From: JAVVUJ01 sp964582545
GTDB taxonomy: Bacteria; Bacillota; Clostridia; Peptostreptococcales; Anaerovoracaceae
Length of the DNA: 17,631 nucleotides
Assembly (NCBI GenBank): GCA_964582545.1
Contig: CAZOSB010000040.1
Coordinates: 1 to 17,631 of the forward strand
Reading direction: 5' to 3'
The translations under genes and the position numbers were made by a program. The notes under the pieces are model-generated. The model worked only from the letters and a program-made list of their open reading frames with translations, was not told where the DNA came from and made no database searches. Every line of letters starts with the position of its first letter. Positions within the stretch are counted from its first letter, which is position 1. This document shows positions 8,529-15,236 of the stretch, one piece after another.

Positions 8529-8566
8529 AAAATGCCCCAAAGTCTTTCTAAAATTTGGGGCATTTT
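8529..8566. terminator. Bidirectional intrinsic terminator between ribF and the collagen gene
   Basis: A perfect 13-bp stem (AAAATGCCCCAAA at 8529-8541; TTTGGGGCATTTT at 8554-8566) has a 12-nt loop. The T-tract is available on both strands, so it can end the ribF operon from the left and the - strand cassette, whose last stop codon is at 8635, from the right. The rest of 8490-8634 shows nothing convincing beyond a minor A/T hairpin near 8596-8610. Confidence 0.85.
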
Positions 8567-8634
8567 ACATGCGGTACATTACTAACCTGAAATGAAAAAC
8601 TATGTTTTTATTGCTGATTAGTATGAGTTTTATC

Positions 8635-9825
8635 TTACTCTATATTCAATCCAGCGCTTGCATATCCTTCAATCGTATTAATCAAAGTTTCTCCGGTGGA
8701 TTCTATGGAGAATACTACCATAATTAAGGTTTGTGCTGTAACAGGAATGGATAAACCAGTAAGGATGCCAGAGGAAACAGTTCCTGAAGACACCAATCCG
8801 GTCAATGCGGGTGACAACACTAAGGTTGTTCCTGGAATTAGGGTAAATACATTTGTTGGGGTTGTGGACTCATACAATTGGGCACTGATGGTAACTGTAG
8901 AGGCCAATAGCGTTGCAGCCACCGAGGTGGAGAAATACGCAGACAGGGAAGTGATGGTACCATCTCGTGGCACTGAAAAAGCAAAATTAGTGGTTGCACC
9001 GGATGCTCCTGACAAGTCAATGCTTGCGCCTAGAACTGTAAGACCCGCACCGGAACTTCCGAAGCCTACAAAAGCTGGTATTCCGGCCAGACCACCGGCG
9101 ATGCTGTTCAGTGTAACAGGTGTACCGGAAGCAAAAGGAATAATTGCGCCCGCACCTGTAGCCCCAGTAGCGCCAGTAGCACCAGTAGCGCCTGTGGCTC
9201 CGGTAGCACCTGTGGATCCGGTAGCTCCTGTGGTTCCAGTTGCCCCTGTAGCCCCTGTAGCACCAGTGGCACCGGGATCACCAGTGGCACCAGTAGCGCC
9301 TGTGGAACCGGTAGCGCCTGTGGAACCAGTGGCACCCGTGGCACCGGTAGCGCCAGTGGCACCTGCAGCACCTGCAGCACCAGTAGGACCTGCAGCACCG
9401 GGATCTCCTGTGGCCCCTGTGGCACCAGTAGCGCCGACAGCACCGGGATCTCCTGTGGCCCCTGTTGCGCCTGTAGCCCCCGCAGCACCGGGATCTCCTG
9501 TGGCTCCGGTTGCACCAGTAGCGCCGGCAGCCCCGGCAGCCCCTGTGGCTCCTGTTGCCCCTGCAGCGCCTGCAGCCCCGGCAGCACCGGTAGCGCCTGT
9601 AGCGCCAGTAGCCCCTGTTGCGCCAGTAGCCCCTGTTGCGCCAGTAGCCCCCGTTGCGCCTATGGCTCCGGTTGCTCCAGTAGCGCCGGTAGCTCCTGTA
9701 GCCCCTGTGGCACCAGTAGCTCCTGTGGGACCCTCTTCACAGCAACAATCTGAGCAACAAGAATCACAGCCATATTCATCATAATCATTGCAAAAGCATC
9801 CGTTAAAATAATCATATCTTTCCAT
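8635..9825 (-). CDS. Collagen-like exosporium glycoprotein, BclB-related
   Basis: Predicted spore-surface filament protein of 396 residues. A Cys-rich N-terminus (8 Cys at residues 10-29, including CCSDCCC) leads into 64 uninterrupted Gly-X-Y triplets (about 32-223). By my count about 49 of these have Thr at Y, and four GDP triplets break the GAT pattern. The C-terminal domain (about 230-396) has the BclB-type pattern: PFASGTPVTL, GGLAGIPAFVGFG, FSVPRDGTITSLSAYFS, and a GYASAGLNIE end. BclA/BclB collagens of Bacillus and Clostridioides carry O-glycans on Thr. No BclA-type exosporium leader or signal peptide is visible. ATG 9825 is chosen because GGAG (9835-9838) lies 9 nt upstream; in-frame ATGs at 9840 and 9870 lack a binding site. 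It is the last gene of the sugar cassette. Confidence 0.88.
   Translation of the reverse strand: MERYDYFNGCFCNDYDEYGCDSCCSDCCCEEGPTGATGATGATGATGATGATGAIGATGATGATGATGATGATGATGATGAAGAAGAAGATGATGAAGAAGATGATGATGDPGAAGATGATGATGDPGAVGATGATGATGDPGAAGPTGAAGAAGATGATGATGATGSTGATGSTGATGATGDPGATGATGATGATGTTGATGSTGATGATGATGATGATGATGAGAIIPFASGTPVTLNSIAGGLAGIPAFVGFGSSGAGLTVLGASIDLSGASGATTNFAFSVPRDGTITSLSAYFSTSVAATLLASTVTISAQLYESTTPTNVFTLIPGTTLVLSPALTGLVSSGTVSSGILTGLSIPVTAQTLIMVVFSIESTGETLINTIEGYASAGLNIE
9395..9529 (-). repeat. 45-bp tandem repeat in the collagen region
   Basis: Three consecutive 45-bp units (9395-9439, 9440-9484, 9485-9529) lie inside the larger 9-bp Gly-X-Y repeat tract. On the coding strand each encodes a 15-residue block of the type GDP-GAx-(GAT)3, with x being Ala or Val. 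The units are nearly identical at DNA level, unlike the more varied flanking triplets. Such a tract is prone to slippage or unequal recombination, which would change filament length. Confidence 0.85.
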
Positions 9826-9875
9826 TCTATTTATCTCCATTCTGCTACTATAATGTAGCGACTTTTCCATTATAT

Positions 9876-10946
9876 TTAATGAAAAAGTATATCTTCCATA
9901 TATTCATTTAATTGATTCACACATAGCTGGTAGACAGAAGTACTTTCATGGTACTTATACCATTCTATGGTTTTGTCTATGGTTTTGTTAATATCCCATA
10001 CAGGAAACCATTTTAACATGTGATTTGCTTTGCTGATATCCAAAGATAGGTAGGTTGCTTCATGGGGCTGATTTTCTTTGCTGTCGCTAAACCAACTTCC
10101 GCTACCCCAGTCCTTAACGATCTTATCTGCAATCTGGGAGACCGGAATAAAGCTACTGCTTTTCGGTCCAAAATTAAAGGAAGTAGAGAAGCTTTCGCAT
10201 TGGGAGTACATTGCTTTCCCTAAAGCGAGATAACCCATCAACGGTTCAATTACATGCTGCCAGGGGCGCACTGCATTTTTGTTTCGTATGAAAATCGGTT
10301 GATTTGCCATTAGACTTCTAATGCAGTCTGGTAAGATTCTATCTCTGGCCCAGTCGCCACCGCCGATAACATTGCCTGCTCTTACAGTGGCAATGGCTAC
10401 ATTTGAGTCTTGAAAGAATGATTTGCGATAGGAATTTACCAGGAGTTCTGTGCATGCTTTGCTGGAACTGTAAGGGTCGTGACCTCCTAAAGTATCGCAT
10501 TCCCTATAACCCCAGTGCCACTCTTTATTATCATAACATTTATCGGTGGTAACGATGATTACGGCTTTTACCGTATTTGAAGATCGGACAGCTTCCAACA
10601 AGTTTAAAGTGCCAATGACATTGGTTTGGTAAGTTTCTGTAGGATTTTCATAAGAAAATCTCACCAGCGGCTGAGCCGCTAAATGAAAAACAATTTCTGC
10701 ATTGCTATCCAACAAACATTTTTTTAGATAGACGGTGTCTAAGATATCACCTCGAATATCTTTCATTTTATCTGTCATTCCAGATAAGATGAAGTTGTCT
10801 TTTTCTGTTGTACAGTCTTTAGCGTATCCGGTCAGATGGCTACCAAAATTATCTAAAATTATGGAAAGCCACGAGCCTTTAAAACCTGTGTGTCCTGTAA
10901 TAAATATTTTTTTATCCTTATAAAAATTCTTTAAATCTGTGCTCAT
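9876..10946 (-). CDS. rfbG: CDP-glucose 4,6-dehydratase
   Basis: RfbG converts CDP-D-glucose to CDP-4-keto-6-deoxy-D-glucose, using tightly bound NAD. This 356-residue short-chain dehydrogenase/reductase has the nucleotide-binding TGHTGFKG (17-24), the TTDKCY segment (133-138), the catalytic Tyr159 and Lys163 in DPYSSSKACTE, and AGNVIGGGDWARDR (191-204). These are characteristic of CDP-glucose dehydratases rather than dTDP-glucose enzymes. AGGAG lies 9 nt upstream of the start. It begins 16 nt after the preceding epimerase gene and ends 50 nt before the chosen collagen start. With the cytidylyltransferase at the head of the cassette, the first two steps of a CDP-deoxysugar pathway are complete. 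Confidence 0.93.
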   Translation of the reverse strand: MSTDLKNFYKDKKIFITGHTGFKGSWLSIILDNFGSHLTGYAKDCTTEKDNFILSGMTDKMKDIRGDILDTVYLKKCLLDSNAEIVFHLAAQPLVRFSYENPTETYQTNVIGTLNLLEAVRSSNTVKAVIIVTTDKCYDNKEWHWGYRECDTLGGHDPYSSSKACTELLVNSYRKSFFQDSNVAIATVRAGNVIGGGDWARDRILPDCIRSLMANQPIFIRNKNAVRPWQHVIEPLMGYLALGKAMYSQCESFSTSFNFGPKSSSFIPVSQIADKIVKDWGSGSWFSDSKENQPHEATYLSLDISKANHMLKWFPVWDINKTIDKTIEWYKYHESTSVYQLCVNQLNEYMEDILFH

Positions 10947-10962
10947 GGATTTACGCTCCTAA

Positions 10963-11901
10963 TTAGAACATTTTATAATTTGATTGAAACCAATTAAAGG
11001 TTTTGCTTATGCCGTCATGAATGTTAGTATGGGCCTCCCAATTAAGCAGTTGCTTAGACTTACTCGTATTCCCTTCATGAAAGAATACTTCTCCGGGGCG
11101 ATACGCCAGCGCTCCATACTTTGGCTTTAAGGCTGTTTGTGAAATGGTACAAATCATTTCTACAAAGTCTTTTATTTGTAAGGATTCCTTAGATGCTAAA
11201 TCAATCGTTTCATCTTTGACTTCTAAGGTTAGCGCAGAGGCGATCATAGCCTCTACGATATCACCAACATAAACGTAATTTCTTCTTTGCCTACATCCTG
11301 TTAAGGCTAACTCTTGGTTGTTGAGAATGGAAAGCATGATGTAGCTGAATAATTTGTGAGGTTCCTCCCATTCACCGTAAATGCCAAAAGGACGCAGAGT
11401 AATGATAGGCATGTCTTTTTGTCGTGCAATCTGATGCAATATTAAAGTGGATGAAGCTTTCGTACTGCCATAGATGGTATTGGGATTTAAAGAAGTTTCC
11501 ATCCGGCAAATCTTATCTCCATATTCAGCAGAAGAACCCATATTTACAAACATTTTACAGTTTGTATCTGATACAGCATTCATTAAGTTGACACTTCCAA
11601 AGATATTGATATCTATTGCTTTTTTTATATCATTATGAATTGAATTAATCCCATATCCTGCAAGATGAAATACATAATCAGGCTTAATGGTATTGACAAT
11701 AGATTGAATCAATTCAGCATCTACAATATCTGCCTCAATTAGTTGAACCTGATCTTTAAAATCTCGAATCTTTTTTTGGTTAACTTTAGGGAGATCAATG
11801 ATATAAATGTTCGGATTCATCGTAATTAATTTCTTAATTAAATGATGACCTATAAATCCGCATCCTCCTGTAATTAGCACATTTTGATTTTGAAAACTCA
11901 T
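10963..11901 (-). CDS. NAD-dependent epimerase/reductase, probable CDP-4-keto-6-deoxyhexose modifying enzyme
   Basis: A 312-residue extended short-chain dehydrogenase with TGGCGFIG (11-18), Asp36 in the IIDLPK strand, the active-site SSAEYG (123-128), and Tyr144 and Lys148 in YGSTK. LRPFGIYGEWEEP and RRNYVYVGDIVEAM segments match sugar-nucleotide epimerases and reductases, including CDP-abequose/paratose synthase-like proteins. From its position beside rfbF and rfbG it probably acts on the 4-keto intermediate made by RfbG, by reduction at C4 or epimerisation; the exact product cannot be read from sequence. GAGG lies 8 nt before the ATG, and the gene follows the glycosyltransferase stop by 10 nt. 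Confidence 0.82.
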   Translation of the reverse strand: MSFQNQNVLITGGCGFIGHHLIKKLITMNPNIYIIDLPKVNQKKIRDFKDQVQLIEADIVDAELIQSIVNTIKPDYVFHLAGYGINSIHNDIKKAIDINIFGSVNLMNAVSDTNCKMFVNMGSSAEYGDKICRMETSLNPNTIYGSTKASSTLILHQIARQKDMPIITLRPFGIYGEWEEPHKLFSYIMLSILNNQELALTGCRQRRNYVYVGDIVEAMIASALTLEVKDETIDLASKESLQIKDFVEMICTISQTALKPKYGALAYRPGEVFFHEGNTSKSKQLLNWEAHTNIHDGISKTFNWFQSNYKMF

Positions 11902-11911
11902 CCCCTTAACC

Positions 11912-13837
11912 TCAATAGCTGTGATGTGAAAAACTGATATTAGCAGAGGTGAGTATACTTAATTCACGTTGATTTCTCATAAGTTCTAAGAAATAAGGTT
12001 TATAGATTAAATTCATGACTTTTTTATCTACATTATCTATCGATTCATGCCAAATTTCAAAAGAAGAATGATTGTTGATTTTGATACTACCAAAATGATA
12101 AACACATAATTTTTCTTTATTGATAAACAACTTATTATTAATAATATTAACTCTATATCCTAAATTGTTTAGAATTAAGTTCCAAGGAGCCGCGTTAATT
12201 CCAATGTTAGTAACGACCTTAATGTTTTCAAATTGCGATGGTATTTGCTCTAAATACTTTTGGTCTCCCCATTTGAACCCTAATTCGTCATAGCTGTCAT
12301 AACACCAGTTTAAACATTGGTATTTCCACCAATCCAGGATCTTTTTTCCGTATCCATCATTTTTGATACCGATTAATCCGGCTTGATAATATCCACAGCG
12401 ATGTTCTAATTCGGCCGGTGCCCTTTGCGTGCACATAAGGAAAGAATAAGTTCCCCATTCATCGTAAACATCCTTCAAGGGTGAGAAAAAATAAATATCA
12501 CTGTCGCAGTAAAGGATCTTCTTTACCTTGTAATTGACAATGATATAATCCAGTAACCATGCTTTGATAGACCAACAAAGCTCTTTGACACTTCGAGAAG
12601 CCTTAATATTAGAGATTTGTTCATCCTCTATATCACTGAGTTTTAAAATTGTAACGTTTTTCTTACATACCCTCTTTAAGGAAACGTAAGCTTCATCATC
12701 CATAGCACAAAACCAAATATGGAAGTTCTTATGGAATCTTTTAATCGAGTTATATAGGGCCATGGCTCTAGTTACATAATCATTGCTAACAATGCTACAT
12801 AAATAATAAAGCTCATCGTATTGTACACTTTCTTTTATTAATTCATTGTAATAATAATAGGTTAAAGCATTCTCCGGGTTTTCGCTGAAGATCATGCTCG
12901 GAGGAATGCTGGGATCTATCTCTTGCACCATGGAAATACATTTCTGGATTTCTTGAATATAAGGTACATATAAATTATTAATTTTAAACGTGGGAATATT
13001 CAATTCTCCATACGACCATAAATCATATTCCAACTCGTTATATATCTGTAAAGTGGCAAAGTGGAATGCGATGATGATATCTTCTTTAAGGTAAATATGA
13101 TCACCGGTTTTATTAAAATCAGATTCATTGCGATATATTGAATTCCATGGTGCAGCATCTACGCCTAAATGTGTTTCACAGTATACCGATGAATACAGTT
13201 CGGGAATGGCATCCAGGTATTTCTGGTCGCCAAAACTGTCATTTTGTGGATCTGGTTGAATGCTGCAGCGCTCAAGGCATTTTTCAGCCCAGTATTGAAG
13301 GGCACCTAGACCTACCTCATCTCCTCTGAATCCGATAACCCCTGCCTGATATTTACCATAGACCTTTTCTACCTCTTCGGAATCCCTCTGATTACAAATA
13401 TAGATAGAAAACTCATTTAACTTTTCAAAGATACAATGAGGATCGAAGAAAAAGTATAAATCTGAGTCACAATACAGAACATATTCCTCATGAAAGATGT
13501 TTAAAATATGAGCCATTAGGGGTGCCTTTAGTGTCCAACAGTATTCGCTGGTACTTCGACTGTCTTTAATGCTGAGTAAGTTTTCATCTTCAATTTCCTC
13601 TAGTGAAATTAAAACCATATTTTCTAAAGAGGCTTTTTGTAAAAAGTCTAAGGTGGGCTGATCCATACATAAAACGTATAGTTGAAAATGTTCTGTCGTA
13701 TTGCTTAGTGACTTATATAAAGCCAGTAGTTTCAAAAGATACTTTATTCCGGCTATGGTGCAAAGGGTATAATTATATTTTTGATTTGAAGTAACCAAGT
13801 TAAAGTTATTATTAAAATTAAAATAATCGTCGTTCAT
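11912..13837 (-). CDS. Glycosyltransferase with two tandem GT-A domains
   Basis: A cytoplasmic-looking protein of 641 residues with no signal peptide or membrane segment. It consists of two homologous GT-A-type halves (about 18-290 and 340-615). Each half has CW(T/S)(L/I)KA, a metal/nucleotide-binding YCDSD(L/I)YFF (DSD at 124-126 and 445-447), YQAG(V/L)IG, GDQKYL and an AAPWN block, then a late His-Phe. The halves look like GT8-style transferases, but I cannot assign a family firmly. Both DXD motifs are intact, so two activities or two sugar additions are possible. ATG 13837 lies just after the rfbF stop, with GGAG 8 nt upstream. An in-frame ATG at 13858 with GAGG before it would add 7 residues and overlap rfbF. 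Confidence 0.85.
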   Translation of the reverse strand: MNDDYFNFNNNFNLVTSNQKYNYTLCTIAGIKYLLKLLALYKSLSNTTEHFQLYVLCMDQPTLDFLQKASLENMVLISLEEIEDENLLSIKDSRSTSEYCWTLKAPLMAHILNIFHEEYVLYCDSDLYFFFDPHCIFEKLNEFSIYICNQRDSEEVEKVYGKYQAGVIGFRGDEVGLGALQYWAEKCLERCSIQPDPQNDSFGDQKYLDAIPELYSSVYCETHLGVDAAPWNSIYRNESDFNKTGDHIYLKEDIIIAFHFATLQIYNELEYDLWSYGELNIPTFKINNLYVPYIQEIQKCISMVQEIDPSIPPSMIFSENPENALTYYYYNELIKESVQYDELYYLCSIVSNDYVTRAMALYNSIKRFHKNFHIWFCAMDDEAYVSLKRVCKKNVTILKLSDIEDEQISNIKASRSVKELCWSIKAWLLDYIIVNYKVKKILYCDSDIYFFSPLKDVYDEWGTYSFLMCTQRAPAELEHRCGYYQAGLIGIKNDGYGKKILDWWKYQCLNWCYDSYDELGFKWGDQKYLEQIPSQFENIKVVTNIGINAAPWNLILNNLGYRVNIINNKLFINKEKLCVYHFGSIKINNHSSFEIWHESIDNVDKKVMNLIYKPYFLELMRNQRELSILTSANISFSHHSY

Positions 13838-13838
13838 T

Positions 13839-14576
13839 TTACTTTCTCCATTTTTCATTTGCTTCCTCTAAATCCTTCTGCGTATCTATGGATTTCCAGA
13901 ACCCTTTATGCATATAAACGGATAGCTGCTGATCCGTCACTAAGGATTGTAAGGGCGTGCCTTCAAGAATGCAAGATCTATCATCTGATAGATAATTAAA
14001 AATTTCTTTATTAAATACAAAAAAACCACCATTAATTATGCCATCCACACTTTGCTTTTCGGTGAAAGCGGTTACTAATTCGTCCTTTACTGTTAAAATT
14101 CCATATTGGCTTTTTTGGACTATTCCTGTAACGGTGGCAATTTTGCCAGATTTTTTATGAAATTCTAGAAGTTTTTTTATATTGATATCTGATATTCCAT
14201 CACCATATGTGACCATGAAAGTATCATCAATAAATCTTTCAAGTTGCTTAATTCTGGAACCGGTCATAGTGCTGATGCCGGTATCTACTAGGGTAACGTG
14301 AAACTCGTTTTGCTTTTGTAATATTTCCAGTTGTTCTTGACCAATGGTTTTTTTAAAATCACAATTTATCCATTCATAATCCTTAAAATATTGTTTGATT
14401 CGACTTCCTTTATATCCCAAAGGTAATAGAAAATCGTTGAAACCATACTTTATATATTGATTCATAATGTGGATTATGATGGGCTTGTTGTTTATAGGCA
14501 ACATGGGCTTTGGTAATTCCTCAGCGGCTGTGCCCATGCGTTGACCCTTTCCGCCGCATAAAATAACTACTTTCAT
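13839..14576 (-). CDS. rfbF: Glucose-1-phosphate cytidylyltransferase
   Basis: RfbF makes CDP-glucose from CTP and glucose-1-phosphate, the entry step of CDP-deoxysugar pathways. The 245-residue protein begins MKVVILCGGKGQRMG, the nucleotide-binding signature, and continues with LPKPMLPINNKPIIIHIM (about 22-39) and GYKGSRIKQYF (about 54-64). It has a metal-binding VTYGDGISDI (about 121-130) and ends with FWKSIDTQKDLEEAN. The frame stays open to 14630, but the product-family start is the ATG at 14576, preceded by AAGGGG 7 nt upstream. It is the first gene of the - strand cassette; the glycosyltransferase start overlaps or abuts its stop codon. Confidence 0.93.
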   Translation of the reverse strand: MKVVILCGGKGQRMGTAAEELPKPMLPINNKPIIIHIMNQYIKYGFNDFLLPLGYKGSRIKQYFKDYEWINCDFKKTIGQEQLEILQKQNEFHVTLVDTGISTMTGSRIKQLERFIDDTFMVTYGDGISDINIKKLLEFHKKSGKIATVTGIVQKSQYGILTVKDELVTAFTEKQSVDGIINGGFFVFNKEIFNYLSDDRSCILEGTPLQSLVTDQQLSVYMHKGFWKSIDTQKDLEEANEKWRK

Positions 14577-14628
14577 TTGTAATCCCCTTATTATTTGGTA
14601 AAAGTTCCACTTAAAATTGTAAGCGATC

Positions 14629-14701
14629 ACTTTACCTAAAAAATTTTTCTTAAAGTATAAAAGTTAATTAAACTTCTATACTTTAAGTTATGAGGTAAAG
14701 T
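14629..14701. repeat. Nested inverted repeats upstream of rfbF
   Basis: The inner repeat pairs 14649-14659 (CTTAAAGTATA) with 14677-14687 over 11 bp. After one mismatch a further 5 bp pairs (14661-14665 with 14671-14675) around a 5-nt loop. An outer 9-bp repeat, ACTTTACCT (14629-14637) and AGGTAAAGT (14693-14701), brackets it. A partial third copy of the arm (TACTTTTAAGAAAAA) lies at about 14724-14738. This could be an operator pair, a cruciform, or an RNA hairpin in the rfbF leader. Confidence 0.7.
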
Positions 14702-14713
14702 AAATTTTGCTAC
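14684..14713 (-). promoter_or_regulatory. Candidate SigK-type promoter for the sugar/collagen cassette
   Basis: On the - strand, CATAACTTA (14692 down to 14684) is an exact match to the mother-cell SigK -10 pattern CATAnnnTA. The -35 region about 16 bp upstream reads AGCA, a weak match to the short AC-centred consensus. Exosporium collagens in Bacillus are expressed late in the mother cell, so the match is plausible, but the region is AT-rich and a chance match cannot be excluded. No convincing SigA promoter was found for this cassette. Confidence 0.3.
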
Positions 14714-14787
14714 TAAAGTTTTTTACTTTTAAGAAAAATATACTGAGCAAATGCAAGTTAAATAAAAGGTTTTAAAAAAAATAATGC

Positions 14788-14817
14788 TTTACAAAGACAA
14801 GCGCTTTATGATATGAT
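14788..14817 (+). promoter_or_regulatory. Predicted SigA promoter of rpsO
   Basis: TTTACA (14788-14793) and TATGAT (14812-14817) are separated by 18 bp. Transcription would start near 14824, giving a leader of about 80 nt before rpsO. Confidence 0.6.
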
Positions 14818-14830
14818 TACTTGAATTAAA

Positions 14831-14881
14831 TACCTATTACTATGCTTTGCGACACTCCGACGTAAGACTTGGTAAAAGGTG
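14831..14881 (+). promoter_or_regulatory. Structured rpsO leader, possible S15 autoregulatory site
   Basis: An outer stem pairs ACCTATTAC (14832-14840) with GTAAAAGGT (14872-14880), with one internal A-A mismatch. An inner 6-bp stem pairs 14846-14851 with 14861-14866 and includes G-U pairs. The structure lies just upstream of the AAAGGAGAT ribosome binding site (14891-14899). In several bacteria S15 binds a folded rpsO leader to repress its own translation; the assignment here is by position and foldability, not by a recognised S15 site. Confidence 0.4.
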
Positions 14882-14904
14882 AATGAAGAAAAAGGAGATA
14901 AAAC

Positions 14905-15171
14905 ATGATAGACCAAAAAAAGAAAGCAGAAATAATCGATGCTTATAAGACAAAAGAAGGAGATACTGGCTCTCCGGAAGTGCAGGTTGCCATTCTAACA
15001 AACAGGATTAATGAGCTGAACGAGCATTTGAAAATTCATAAAAAAGATCACCACTCCAGAAGAGGTCTTTTGAAGATGGTAGGTCAAAGAAGAAACCTTC
15101 TTAATTACCTAAAAAACAAAGACATTGAAAGATACAGAGATCTTATTGCTCGTTTGGGATTAAGAAAGTAG
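14905..15171 (+). CDS. rpsO: 30S ribosomal protein S15
   Basis: S15 is a primary 16S rRNA-binding protein of the 30S platform. The 88-residue product is standard length and shows the family pattern: GDTGSPEVQVAILTNRI (about 19-35), LNEHLKIHKKDHHSRRGLL (about 38-56) and the C-terminal RRNLLNYLKNKDIERYRDLI segment ending in GLRK. AAAGGAGAT at 14891-14899 is a strong ribosome binding site. It has its own promoter and a terminator right after the stop, so it can be transcribed apart from pnp. Confidence 0.97.
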   Translation: MIDQKKKAEIIDAYKTKEGDTGSPEVQVAILTNRINELNEHLKIHKKDHHSRRGLLKMVGQRRNLLNYLKNKDIERYRDLIARLGLRK

Positions 15172-15184
15172 TTGAAAAAAATTT

Positions 15185-15210
15185 AAGCGAGGGATTCCTC
15201 GCTTTTGTTT
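15185..15210 (+). terminator. Intrinsic terminator after rpsO
   Basis: An 8-bp stem (AAGCGAGG, 15185-15192; CCTCGCTT, 15197-15204) with loop GATT is followed by TTGTTTT. It starts 13 nt after the rpsO stop. Readthrough into pnp may occur, as is common for rpsO-pnp pairs. Confidence 0.8.
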
Positions 15211-15236
15211 TCAATATCCAAGGAATATCGTCGAAG

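Larger units (their letters stand above)
14577..14904. other. Divergent intergenic region between rfbF and rpsO
   Basis: This AT-rich 328-bp stretch separates the - strand sugar/collagen cassette from + strand rpsO-pnp. I see no protein-coding gene. It holds nested inverted repeats (14629-14701), a candidate SigK-like -10 for the cassette (14684-14692), a good SigA-type promoter for rpsO (14788-14817) and a structured rpsO leader (14831-14881). Confidence 0.8.

Noticed and set aside
9108..9587. A 159-codon - strand ORF rich in Leu, Pro and Gln inside the collagen tract
   Set aside because: Frame-shifted shadow of the same GC-rich repeat; no start signal and no family resemblance.
8696..9784. 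A 362-codon + strand ORF of PVAPVAP repeats opposite the collagen gene
   Set aside because: It is the antisense reading of the Gly-Ala-Thr codons. The 9-bp periodicity keeps stops out of several frames, there is no ribosome binding site, and the - strand frame has a recognisable BclB C-terminal domain.
9844..9859. Short inverted repeat GCTAC-TATAAT-GTAGC before the collagen start
   Set aside because: Only 5 bp per arm and partly inside the potential longer N-terminus. It is too small to call an operator or terminator.
9870..9900. A possible separate SigK promoter just before the collagen gene (CATTAAATA on the - strand)
   Set aside because: The -10 has a mismatch, no AC-type -35 lies at the right distance, and the sequence is the end of rfbG. 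Co-transcription is simpler.
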